NCBI RefSeq assembly: GCF_900100735.1
Contig: NZ_FNCJ01000007.1
Location: forward strand, 280,924 to 344,923
Length of the DNA stretch: 64,000 bases
Origin: Paraburkholderia phenazinium
Lineage (GTDB): Bacteria > Pseudomonadota > Gammaproteobacteria > Burkholderiales > Burkholderiaceae
Reading direction: 5' to 3'
Position numbers and translations under genes: made by a program. The notes under the pieces are model-generated. The model was not told the origin of the DNA. It did not search any database and saw only the letters and a list, made by a program, of their open reading frames with translations. Every line of letters begins with the position of its first letter. The first letter of the stretch is position 1. Shown piece by piece: positions 52,723 to 60,774 of the stretch.

Positions 52723-52768
52723 CGGCCAGTTTGAGACGTTCGACACAGCCGCGTAGATCGCTAACAAT
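52723..52768 (+). repeat. Intergenic core element, copy 16
   Basis: CGGCCA at 52723, TTCGAC at 52739 (+16), AACAAT at 52763 (+24), GCATCGGAC exactly 15 nt upstream at 52708. It ends 27 nt before the hydrolase ATG. The upstream half-repeat GAACGGCGATTTCGGGTCG starts at about 52642. Last complete copy in the array. Confidence 0.8.
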
Positions 52769-52795
52769 CGACGGAATCGTCACTTCGGATTAGCC

Positions 52796-53860
52796 ATGAA
52801 TCTAGTTCAGACCACCGTTATCCTTGTCAGCTGCTGCGCGCTTGTAATGCTAATTGGACTTGCCGCGGCGTTGGCTATGGTGGCGACGTCGCCTTTGGTG
52901 AATAGGGTGCCCAAGGACGTGTTCGGCTTCGCGTCATTACAGACTAATCCGCAATCTGCGCCGCCGTCACTCACCCGCTACGCCGCTCGTGATGGCGAGC
53001 AACTTGCCTATCGCTTCTACGATTCCACCTCGGATCAGATCCTCATTTTCGTTCATGGGTCGTCCTATCATGGTGCCTCTTACCACGCCCTCGCGTCGAT
53101 GATTAGCTCCAGTGGTGTGTCCAAAGTCGTCCTGCCCAATCTTCGTGGTCACTTCCAGTCAGGACGGCGTCGCGGAGACGTTGACTACGTCGGGCAATTG
53201 GAAGACGACATCGCCGATCTCGTGCAGTGCCTGCGCAAGAGAAACCTTCAAGGGCCAGTCATACTCGGCGGTCATTCCAGCGGAGGCGGATTCGTGATCC
53301 GTTTCAGCGGTGGTGTTTATGCTCACCTCATATCGCGATTTCTGATGCTGAGCCCAATCATTCCGGCATCGCCAGCCATTCGAGGTGGATCGTCTGGAGG
53401 CTGGGCGAATCTTCACATGCGCCGACTTCTCGGGTTGCTTACCCTCAACTCAGTAGGAATTCGCGGATTCAATGGACTCAGTGTGATCGAATTCAATAAA
53501 CCCGTCGAATTTTGGGACGGTTCGGAGACGTTGTCTTATTCTTACCGGCTCAATGTTTCATACCATCCACGCCTTCGCTATCGTCGAGATCTGCGCAGAC
53601 TCGATGAGGGGGCGATGGTTGTGATCGGCCAGAACGATCAGGCAATTGACGCGCACGTTCTACAACAGATGTTCGCAAAGGAGGCGTCTGCCGTCAGATT
53701 CAGCATACTTCCGGGCATTGACCACTTTGGCATCTTCACGAGTGTCGTAGCACATCGAGCGATCGCGGATTGGCTTGCAGAACCGACTACCGGTTTTTTT
53801 AATGTGGATGAAGAAGGGGGACGACTCGGCGGCGAGCCCCGGGCCGACCCGACACGCTGA
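52796..53860 (+). CDS. Membrane-anchored alpha/beta hydrolase
   Basis: 354 residues. An N-terminal hydrophobic helix (VILVSCCALVMLIGLAAALA) anchors a serine-hydrolase domain: oxyanion region LIFVHGSSYHGASYHALAS, nucleophile Ser in LGGHSSGGGFVIR, an acid residue likely in VVIGQNDQAID and His in LPGIDHFGIF. It resembles lysophospholipase/carboxylesterase-like Hydrolase_4 proteins. The substrate is unknown. G+C is low. A related half-repeat (AGCGGCCGTTCAGGGTCG) follows the stop at about 53883. Confidence 0.82.
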   Translation: MNLVQTTVILVSCCALVMLIGLAAALAMVATSPLVNRVPKDVFGFASLQTNPQSAPPSLTRYAARDGEQLAYRFYDSTSDQILIFVHGSSYHGASYHALASMISSSGVSKVVLPNLRGHFQSGRRRGDVDYVGQLEDDIADLVQCLRKRNLQGPVILGGHSSGGGFVIRFSGGVYAHLISRFLMLSPIIPASPAIRGGSSGGWANLHMRRLLGLLTLNSVGIRGFNGLSVIEFNKPVEFWDGSETLSYSYRLNVSYHPRLRYRRDLRRLDEGAMVVIGQNDQAIDAHVLQQMFAKEASAVRFSILPGIDHFGIFTSVVAHRAIADWLAEPTTGFFNVDEEGGRLGGEPRADPTR

Positions 53861-54080
53861 CTGTCCGATGACGGGATAATTGAGCGGCCGTTCAGGGTCG
53901 TCAAGAACCTCTCACCTTCTCGGAAAATCCATCATCGGGCGCGGTGCCGGGTACCGGTTGCAGTTCGGCAACCGGTTGGATGCGGAGTTTCCCCGGCAGC
54001 CCAGTGAATTCCGTGCTCCCGAATCTAGCTGGCAGCGAACCAGCCCAGCCAATTCCATCTGCCAGCAGCCTGCTCCCGCT

Positions 54081-54542
54081 TTACTGCTCGCCCTGCAAAC
54101 GCAGCACTTCTTGGCGCAGACGCACGAGCGGTTCCTTGGTCTCGTCGTCGGCCCAGGTCTCGAGGTCGTCGATGGCGCGCTGGCAGCCGTCGAGCACCAG
54201 GTCGAGATCCACCGGCACGCCGTTGGCAAGCGCGAACTGGATCGTCTCCGCGAACTGCTGGCACTCGTCTTCACCGTACGAAATGTCGAGGTTATCCGCG
54301 ATCACTTCGGCGATATTGCTGCGCGCTTTGTCGTCGGGCGCCACCAGATCAATGATGCCGCGCGCCACCGCAGGCGAGTAGTAGAGCGCGATATCGAGCC
54401 ATTGCGTCGGATCGAAATCCGCCTCTCCGAACTGGTTCTCGAAGTACTCGATGGCTTCCTGTTCGTGCGTTTCGTCGGCATCGACGCTAATGCACAACTC
54501 TTCGAAAATCTCTTCCCGCTCGCTGCGGATCTGACCGTCCAT
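54081..54542 (-). CDS. Acidic hypothetical protein
   Basis: 153 residues from MDGQIRSERE; a longer frame upstream is not protein-like. It is very acidic and helical (EEIFEELCISVDADETHEQE, AIEYFENQFGEADFDPTQW, VDLDLVLDGCQRAIDDLE). No family recognised. Its composition and high G+C look like ordinary chromosomal sequence, so it marks the right side of the accessory region. Confidence 0.65.
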   Translation of the reverse strand: MDGQIRSEREEIFEELCISVDADETHEQEAIEYFENQFGEADFDPTQWLDIALYYSPAVARGIIDLVAPDDKARSNIAEVIADNLDISYGEDECQQFAETIQFALANGVPVDLDLVLDGCQRAIDDLETWADDETKEPLVRLRQEVLRLQGEQ

Positions 54543-54809
54543 CTGTGCCTCGTTTGCCTGTAGCGGGTGCTTGAAAAGGATTGCGTGCACCACGCGGCAC
54601 GCATTATAGGACGAGCCGCTGACAATCACGCATGCGCGGGGATCACAGGTTGGTGACGCAGGGATTGAATCCGGCCGCTGCAATAGTGTGTTCCGTCTAA
54701 GGGGGATGCGCGGCGGCGCGCTGGTTGTTAGACTCGCGGCCGCGTCGCCCGATGCATGCCGATTGACTCGCGGGTCAGCTTTTTGTTTGGATTCGTCTGG
54801 AGAAATACG

Positions 54810-55013
54810 ATGAAGGGAGTGTGGTTTTCGCTCGTTGCGCTCGCGCTAGGCGTAGCAGGGGTGGTGAGCGTGGTGCCGTCGATTGCGGATGCTGCTGGTT
54901 TGGCGCGTGCCGATGTACTGGCGTCGATCGCCGGGCGTGACGTGCCCGGCAAAGCGCCGTTGGCCGCGACCGGTGACAGCGGTGCCAGCGGCACAACCGC
55001 TGCCGTCAAGTAA
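54810..55013 (+). CDS. Small exported hypothetical protein
   Basis: 67 residues: a signal peptide (VWFSLVALALGVAGVVSVVP, then SIADA) and a short mature part (GLARADVLASIAGRDVPGKA) ending in a Gly/Ser/Ala/Thr-rich tail. GGAG lies upstream of the ATG at 54810, about 10 nt away; the in-frame upstream ATG would add 18 unlikely residues. Function unknown. It converges on pdxY with a 59-bp gap. Confidence 0.6.
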   Translation: MKGVWFSLVALALGVAGVVSVVPSIADAAGLARADVLASIAGRDVPGKAPLAATGDSGASGTTAAVK

Positions 55014-55072
55014 GTTTGCCGAATCACGCCGTCAAGTAACGCAGCCAACCACGGCTGTCAAAGAAGAAGCCG

Positions 55073-55936
55073 CTACACCATCTCGACGGCCCACGCATCG
55101 AACCACTCGCGCGGCTGGGCGATTTCGTTCTGCGCGGCGACCAGTTCCAGTTCATAGCGGCCCGCCTGCCAGGTGGCCTTCACCACCGCATTCACCGCGG
55201 CGAGCGTATGTTCGAAGGCCACCCGGATCGGGTCGCCAAGCAGTGTGCGGGCCACGAACACCGCGCTCGTCAGATCGCCCACCCCGACCGGCTGCCGCGC
55301 AAACGGGTAGAGCGGACGCTGGCCCATCCACGCTTCGGTCGGTGTGACCACCAGCATGTTGAAGCGGTCCGCCGGACTGTTGCGGTCGAGCAGATGCTTG
55401 ACCAGCATGATCTTCGGACCGCGGCTCAGCACCTCGCGGCAAGCCTCCACGGCTTCTTCGACGGTATCGAGCTCGCGGCCCACCATCCGCTGCAATTCGC
55501 TGTGATTCGGCGCCATGCCGTCGGACACTTCGGGCATGGTGCTCACCAGAAATTCCTGGATGCCCGGTTCGACCTTGCGGCCGGTGGTGGTGCCCATGAC
55601 CGGATCGCAGAAGTACCAGGCGCGCGGATTGGCCGCCTTCACGGCCTTGACGATTTCGATCACCGCCTGGGCCTGGTCGGGCGCGCCCAAAAACCCTGAC
55701 AGCACGGCATCGCAGCGCGGCAGCACGCCGATCGCGCCGATCCCCTCCACCAGATCCTGCATCTGCGACGCATCGATGGCGCTGCCGGTCCAGTGGCCGT
55801 ATTGCGTGTGATTCGAGAACTGCACGGTATTGAGCGGCCAGACGTTGACGCCAAGACGGCGCATCGGGAACACCGCGGCGCTATTGCCCGCGTGCCCGAA
55901 GACGACATGTGACTGGATGCTCAGGACGTTTTTCAT
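55073..55936 (-). CDS. pdxY: Pyridoxal kinase
   Basis: 287 residues, the length of PdxY. It phosphorylates pyridoxal to PLP in the vitamin B6 salvage route. The start KNVLSIQSHVVFGHAGNSAA is the family signature. Others are NTVQFSNHTQYGHWTG, YFCDPVMG, PNHSELQRMVGRE and the ribokinase-like nucleotide loop with catalytic Asp in PVGVGDLTSAVFVARTL (GVGD). The start is chosen at this Met; the open frame upstream overlaps nothing but has no family match. Confidence 0.94.
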   Translation of the reverse strand: MKNVLSIQSHVVFGHAGNSAAVFPMRRLGVNVWPLNTVQFSNHTQYGHWTGSAIDASQMQDLVEGIGAIGVLPRCDAVLSGFLGAPDQAQAVIEIVKAVKAANPRAWYFCDPVMGTTTGRKVEPGIQEFLVSTMPEVSDGMAPNHSELQRMVGRELDTVEEAVEACREVLSRGPKIMLVKHLLDRNSPADRFNMLVVTPTEAWMGQRPLYPFARQPVGVGDLTSAVFVARTLLGDPIRVAFEHTLAAVNAVVKATWQAGRYELELVAAQNEIAQPREWFDAWAVEMV

Positions 55937-56249
55937 GATCGGTTCACCGGCGCGATTGAATGGGCGCCGTTCTTGGCCGCGTGCGACCTGGCGTGCGTGA
56001 GCGCCTGGGTTCGCTTGCGACCGGATTCGGTGGATGGAGCACGCTCGTAGCACGGCATGACGCGCCGCCCGGCACGTCATGCAAGCGGCGTAGTGCCAGG
56101 GTGCCTGGCGCTGCTAGTCGCTGCTTGATTGGTGTTTCGGACAACGCAGCGCCGCCGCCCGGCGTGCCTGTGCAATAAACAATACATGAGTTTTCGCGCG
56201 GCCGGCGTGATCCGGCCCCGTGGTGTTGCGCGAAGTCATCATTACGGCC
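55937..56249. other. Gene-free stretch between pdxY and glgA
   Basis: 313 bp. It includes the pdxY leader and GCGGCCGGCGTGATCCGGCC-type hairpin sequence near 56199-56216 that could terminate glgA transcription. No gene seen. Confidence 0.45.
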
Positions 56250-57710
56250 TCAGGTCAATTCGCGGTACAGCGCCAGATAGCGTTCCGCGGAGGCGCCCCA
56301 GCCGAAGTCCTGGTGCATCGCGCGGCGCTGGGTCGCCTTCCACTCGCTATGCCGTGCGTATAACGCGAAGGCGCGGCGGATCGCGGCGCCGAGCGCGTCC
56401 GGTTCGAAGCGCTCGAACACGAAGCCGGTGGCCAGATCGTCGGCGAGATTTTCCAGCGACGCGTCGACCACCGTATCCGCCAGCCCGCCCACGCGGTGCA
56501 CGAGCGGCAGCGACCCATAGGCGAGCGCATACAGTTGCGTGAGGCCGCAGGGCTCGAAGCGCGACGGCACGGCAACCACGTCGCTGCCGGCGATGATGGC
56601 GTGCGCGAGCGTCTCGTCGAAACCGAGTTCGACCGCCACCGACTCGGGGTGCGCATGCGCCACCCGCTGCAGGCCGTTCTCGAGCGCGGCGTCGCCGGTG
56701 CCGAATACGACCAGTTGGCCACCGCGCTTGACGATCTCCGGCAGCGCGGCGAGCAGCAGGTCGAGGCCCTTCTGCTCAGTCAGGCGGCTCACCACGCCGA
56801 ACAGCAGCGCATCGCTCTTGCTCGCGAGGCCGAAGCGTTTCTGCAAGGCGGCCTTGCAGGCATGCTTGCCGGACAGCAGGGTCGAGGTGTACTGCTCGGC
56901 GAGCAGGGTGTCGGTCGCCGGGTTCCACACCGTATAGTCGACGCCGTTCAGGATCCCGGAAAGGTCATGCGAGCGGTGGCGTAGCAGCGCGTCGAGGCCG
57001 CCGCCCTGGGCGAGCGTCTGGATTTCGCGGGCGTAGGTGGGGCTCACCGTGGTGATGCGGTCGCTGTAGTACAAGCCCGCTTTGAGAAACGACAACTGGC
57101 CGTAGAACTCGACGCCGTGCATGCTGAAGAAGTCGGCCGGCAGCGCCAGTTGGCCGAACTGATGGGCCGGGAAAATGCCCTGATAGGCGAGGTTATGCAC
57201 CGTAAAGACGCTGCGCGCGATGGCCCGGCCATGCTGGCGCTCGGCCGCTTTCAGGTAGGCCGGGGCGAGCCCCGCATGCCAGTCGTGCGCATGGACGATC
57301 TGCGGCGCCCACGCCGGATCGAGTTGCTGCGCGAGTTGCGCGGCAGTCCAGCCGAGCAGCGCAAAGCGTTGCGCGTTGTCGCCGTACGGCACGTGTTCCG
57401 CGTCGAGATAGGGGTTGCCGGGCCGGTCGTAGAGCGTGTCGGCGCGGATTACGTAGACCACGAGGCCGTTGCCCGGCAGCGTGCCTTGTTCCAGCGTCAC
57501 GTGCGGCGCGTCGAAGCGGCGCCCCAACTGGGCGACCGGGCGCAGGTCGGCGAGGCCCGCCAGCACGGCCGGGAAACCGGGCAGCAGGACCCGCACATCC
57601 GCGCCAAGCTCGATTAGTGCCGGGGGAAGGGCGCCCGCCACATCGGCAAGACCGCCTGTTTTCAGGAGGGGATACAGCTCACTTGCGACGTGCAGGGCGC
57701 GAATCGTCAT
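56250..57710 (-). CDS. glgA: Glycogen synthase (ADP-glucose)
   Basis: 486 residues, GT5 family. It adds glucose from ADP-glucose to glycogen. The substrate-binding N-terminus ASELYPLLKTGGLADVAGAL (KTGGL motif), HAHDWHAGLAPAYLK, FTVHNLAYQGIFPA and the C-terminal PSRFEPCGLTQLYALAYGSL are all present. The KTGGL Lys binds ADP-glucose. It lies 60 bp downstream of glgC on the same strand, so the two are probably one operon (glgC-glgA). No glgB is in the window. Confidence 0.95.
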   Translation of the reverse strand: MTIRALHVASELYPLLKTGGLADVAGALPPALIELGADVRVLLPGFPAVLAGLADLRPVAQLGRRFDAPHVTLEQGTLPGNGLVVYVIRADTLYDRPGNPYLDAEHVPYGDNAQRFALLGWTAAQLAQQLDPAWAPQIVHAHDWHAGLAPAYLKAAERQHGRAIARSVFTVHNLAYQGIFPAHQFGQLALPADFFSMHGVEFYGQLSFLKAGLYYSDRITTVSPTYAREIQTLAQGGGLDALLRHRSHDLSGILNGVDYTVWNPATDTLLAEQYTSTLLSGKHACKAALQKRFGLASKSDALLFGVVSRLTEQKGLDLLLAALPEIVKRGGQLVVFGTGDAALENGLQRVAHAHPESVAVELGFDETLAHAIIAGSDVVAVPSRFEPCGLTQLYALAYGSLPLVHRVGGLADTVVDASLENLADDLATGFVFERFEPDALGAAIRRAFALYARHSEWKATQRRAMHQDFGWGASAERYLALYRELT

Positions 57711-57770
57711 GGGCAGTTTTTCCGTTTTCCGGTTGTGCGGAGCCTGGGCTCGGGTTCGCAGGTCGCTGCT

Positions 57771-59042
57771 CTAGTGGTCCGCTTTCATGCCCCTGAGCGC
57801 TTCCGCCGTCACCAGCACGATGCCGGTGTCGGTGCGGTAGAAGCGTTCGGCGTCGAGCGCGGGATCTTCGCCGATCACCATGCCGTCGGGAATCGCGCAG
57901 CCGCGGTCGATCACCACCCGGCGCAAGCGGCAACTGGCGCCGACAGTGACCTGCGGCAACAAGACTGCCTCATTGATGTTACAGAAAGAATTCACCACCA
58001 CATTCGTCGACAGCACCGAGCGCGAAATCTGCGAACCGGAGATGACGCAGCCGCCGCAGACGATCAGGTTGGTGCTCGAGCCCTGCAGCCCGTTCATGTC
58101 GCGCACGAACTTGGCGGGGGGCAACTGCTGCTGTTGCGTCCAGATCGGCCAGTCGGGGTCGTACAGGTCGAGCGTCGGAATGGTCGAGGCCAGATCGAGA
58201 TTGGCAGCCCAGTAGGCGTCGATGGTGCCGACATCGCGCCAGTACGGCTCGACGTTCGGGTCCGACGACACGCACGACATGCTGAACGGATGCGCGATCG
58301 CATGACCTTGCGTGACCACGCGCGGCAGGATGTCCTTGCCGAAGTCGTGATCGGTTTCGGCGCTGCTGATGTTCTCTTGCAGCAGCGTGTACAGGTAATC
58401 CGCGTTGAACACGTAGATGCCCATGCTGGCGAGCGCCATATCGGGCCGCCCCGGCATGGCGGGCGGGTCGGCGGGCTTTTCGACGAAGCCGGTGACGCGG
58501 CGGCTGGCGTCCACGTGCATCACCCCGAACGCCACCGCTTCCATGCGTGGCACCTCGATACAGCCTACCGTGCAGTCCGCGCCGCTCTCCACGTGGTCGC
58601 GGATCATGCGGGTGTAATCCATCTTGTAGATGTGATCGCCCGCCAGCACGACGACGTATTTCGGGCGGATCGAACGGATGATGTCGAGATTCTGGAACAC
58701 CGCGTCCGCGGTGCCGCGATACCAGTGCGCACCCTCCACGCGCTGCTGCGCGGGCCACAGGTCGATGAACTCGTTGAACTCGCCGCGCAGGAAGCCCCAG
58801 CCGCGCTGCACGTGCCGGATCAGCGAGTGCGCCTTGTACTGCGTGACGACCGCAATCCGGCGGATGCCTGAGTTCAGACAATTGGACAGCGCGAAGTCGA
58901 TGATCCGGTACTTGCCGCCGAAGTGCACGGCCGGTTTGACGCGCTTGTTGGTGAGCGGGCCGAGCCGCGTGCCGCGTCCGCCCGCAAGGACGATGGCCAG
59001 GGTGGCGCGTTGCAGATCGTTGAGGCTTGCCGGAGTTTCCAT
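57771..59042 (-). CDS. glgC: Glucose-1-phosphate adenylyltransferase
   Basis: 423 residues. It makes ADP-glucose from glucose-1-phosphate and ATP, the committed step of glycogen synthesis. The nucleotidyltransferase core LAGGRGTRLGPLTNKRVKPA and HFGGKYRIIDFALSNCLNSG is followed by VVLAGDHIYKMDYTRM and a left-handed beta-helix with hexapeptide repeats at the C-terminus (GGCVISGSQISRSVLSTNVV). Start MQ-less MET-PASLNDLQR. Operon with glgA. Confidence 0.95.
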   Translation of the reverse strand: METPASLNDLQRATLAIVLAGGRGTRLGPLTNKRVKPAVHFGGKYRIIDFALSNCLNSGIRRIAVVTQYKAHSLIRHVQRGWGFLRGEFNEFIDLWPAQQRVEGAHWYRGTADAVFQNLDIIRSIRPKYVVVLAGDHIYKMDYTRMIRDHVESGADCTVGCIEVPRMEAVAFGVMHVDASRRVTGFVEKPADPPAMPGRPDMALASMGIYVFNADYLYTLLQENISSAETDHDFGKDILPRVVTQGHAIAHPFSMSCVSSDPNVEPYWRDVGTIDAYWAANLDLASTIPTLDLYDPDWPIWTQQQQLPPAKFVRDMNGLQGSSTNLIVCGGCVISGSQISRSVLSTNVVVNSFCNINEAVLLPQVTVGASCRLRRVVIDRGCAIPDGMVIGEDPALDAERFYRTDTGIVLVTAEALRGMKADH

Positions 59043-59571
59043 GCTTTGTCTCCTATGTGGAGCGGAGTTGGCGCTTTAACGCCTACTTCGGTCCCATGCA
59101 ACCTGGTTGTCGGTCTTGTACCCCGGATGGCAATGCTGGTTTTTTTCTTATTGATTCTGGGCCAGATATTCGCTTCTGTCGCGCTGCCGCTGACAATTGT
59201 TTGCTATTTTTAGCACCAATTGGCGGCCTGCGAATAGTCTGGATTATGTGGATGCCCAATCTATCGGTGTCCTGCACAAGATCGCAGCGTGCGATTCAGG
59301 TGTCCGTGCGGAACGACGCATAGCGTAGCGATTGGCGCAGCGCAGCACGCGTGCCACCCGTGCTGGGGCTCGCCGCATGGCATATTCGCGGCGATGCGTG
59401 CGGCGCTTGCAGGGCTCGTGAGGTGCCGTTGCTGGCGAGCCCGTGCGTGGCCCGGAGCAGGATTCAGAAGGGGAACGTAGAATCGGCCACTCGATTGCGC
59501 GGCGGCTTCGCTCTGTGCGAACCGCCCGCGAATGGCTTCGCCTGACCTGACTACGCCGAACCCCAACGCGC
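59043..59571. other. Gene-free stretch upstream of glgC and the exported hydrolase
   Basis: 529 bp between divergent genes. Around 59140-59250 the sequence is AT-richer and may hold the promoter of glgC. Open frames on both strands here have no protein character. Confidence 0.5.
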
Positions 59572-60696
59572 ATGAATTTCAGCCACCACACCCTGCTAGT
59601 CCTGTTGAGCGCCTGTGCGCTAACCGTGTCCGTAGCGTCCCATGTGGCGTTCGCCGCAAGCGATAGTCTTGCCAGTGATCAGGCCGCGGCGAGCGATAGC
59701 GCCGCCAGTCGAAATCCCGCCGCAGCGAGCGCGCCGGCCGGTAACGACGGCCCAGCCTACGGGCCCGAACTGCAGGGTTTCGACTATCCAGCCCCGGTCG
59801 AGCAGTTCGACTTCACCTCGCAAGGCGTGGCCTTGCACATGGCCTACATGGATATCGCCCCGGCGCACGCGAACGGCCGCACGGCGGTGTTGCTGCACGG
59901 CAAGAATTTTTGCGCCGCCACCTGGGAGCCGACCATCCGGCGCCTGAGCGAAGCCGGCTACCGGGTGATTGCGCCGGATCAGATCGGCTTTTGCAAATCG
60001 AGCAAGCCCGAGCACTATCAATACAGTTTCCAGCAACTGGCGCGCAATACGCATGCGCTGCTGGAGTCGCTCGGTGTGCAGCGCGCCACGCTGATCGGCC
60101 ATTCGACCGGCGGCATGCTGGCGATCCGCTATGCGCTGATGTATCCGCAGGAGACGCAGCAACTGGTGCTGGTCAATCCGATCGGCCTCGAGGACTGGAA
60201 GGCGAAAGGGGTGCCCTCGCTGTCGGTCGATCAATGGTATGAGCGCGAGTTGAAGACCACCGCCGACAGCATCCGCCGCTACGAACAGGCCACCTACTAC
60301 GCGGGGCATTGGCGCGCCGACTACGAGCCGTGGGTGCAGATGCTGGCGGGCATGTACCGGGGGCCGGGCAAGCAGATCGTCGCGTGGAATTCGGCCTTGC
60401 TTTACGACATGATCTACACCCAGCCAGTGGTGTATGAACTCGGCGAACTGCAGATGCCGACGCTGCTGCTGATCGGCCAGAAGGACACCACGGCGATCGG
60501 CAAGGACGCCGCGCCGCCCGAGGTGCGCGCGCGGATTGGCCACTATCCGGAACTCGGCCGGCTCGCCGCGCGGACGATTCCGCATGCGACGCTGGTGGAG
60601 TTCGCGGAACTGGGTCATGCGCCGCAGATGCAGGATCCGCAGGCGTTCCATCAAGCGCTGCTCGAAGGGCTGGCGGCGGTGCCTGCCGGCCAGTAA
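59572..60696 (+). CDS. Exported alpha/beta hydrolase
   Basis: 374 residues. A signal peptide (LLVLLSACALTVSVASHVAF) precedes a Ser/Ala-rich linker and an alpha/beta-hydrolase domain: AVLLHGKNFCAATWEPTIRR, IAPDQIGFCKSSKPEHYQYS, nucleophile Ser in LIGHSTGGMLAIRYAL, and the C-terminal His in FAELGHAPQMQDP. The substrate is unknown; homologues are often annotated epoxide hydrolase/proline iminopeptidase-like. It is followed by a hairpin and a convergent gene. Confidence 0.85.
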   Translation: MNFSHHTLLVLLSACALTVSVASHVAFAASDSLASDQAAASDSAASRNPAAASAPAGNDGPAYGPELQGFDYPAPVEQFDFTSQGVALHMAYMDIAPAHANGRTAVLLHGKNFCAATWEPTIRRLSEAGYRVIAPDQIGFCKSSKPEHYQYSFQQLARNTHALLESLGVQRATLIGHSTGGMLAIRYALMYPQETQQLVLVNPIGLEDWKAKGVPSLSVDQWYERELKTTADSIRRYEQATYYAGHWRADYEPWVQMLAGMYRGPGKQIVAWNSALLYDMIYTQPVVYELGELQMPTLLLIGQKDTTAIGKDAAPPEVRARIGHYPELGRLAARTIPHATLVEFAELGHAPQMQDPQAFHQALLEGLAAVPAGQ

Positions 60697-60703
60697 AGAG
60701 CAG

Positions 60704-60730
60704 GGCGGGCACGCCCGGTGGCTGCCCGCC
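60704..60730. terminator. Hairpin between convergent genes
   Basis: GGCGGGCA and TGCCCGCC pair as an 8-bp stem with an 11-nt loop, followed by GTTGCTG. No strong T-tract. It lies just after the exported hydrolase stop and before the end of the convergent oxidoreductase. Confidence 0.5.
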
Positions 60731-60774
60731 GTTGCTGCAGATTGCCGGGTCGATGGTCTGCCCGGTAGCCGGGC

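Noticed and set aside
29597..52768. CRISPR array
   Set aside because: The repeated element is separated by 0.3-8 kb with genes between, and repeat sequence varies too much between the conserved words.
29597..53860. A classical class 1-type or chromosomal integron
   Set aside because: No IntI with its extra helix domain, no attI and no consistent RYYYAAC/GTTRRRY pair at unit boundaries. The recombinase present is far too short.
53880..54563. Plus-strand frame of 227 codons
   Set aside because: It overlaps the acidic protein gene on the minus strand, which has better composition and a better start. The plus frame has mirror-type amino-acid use.
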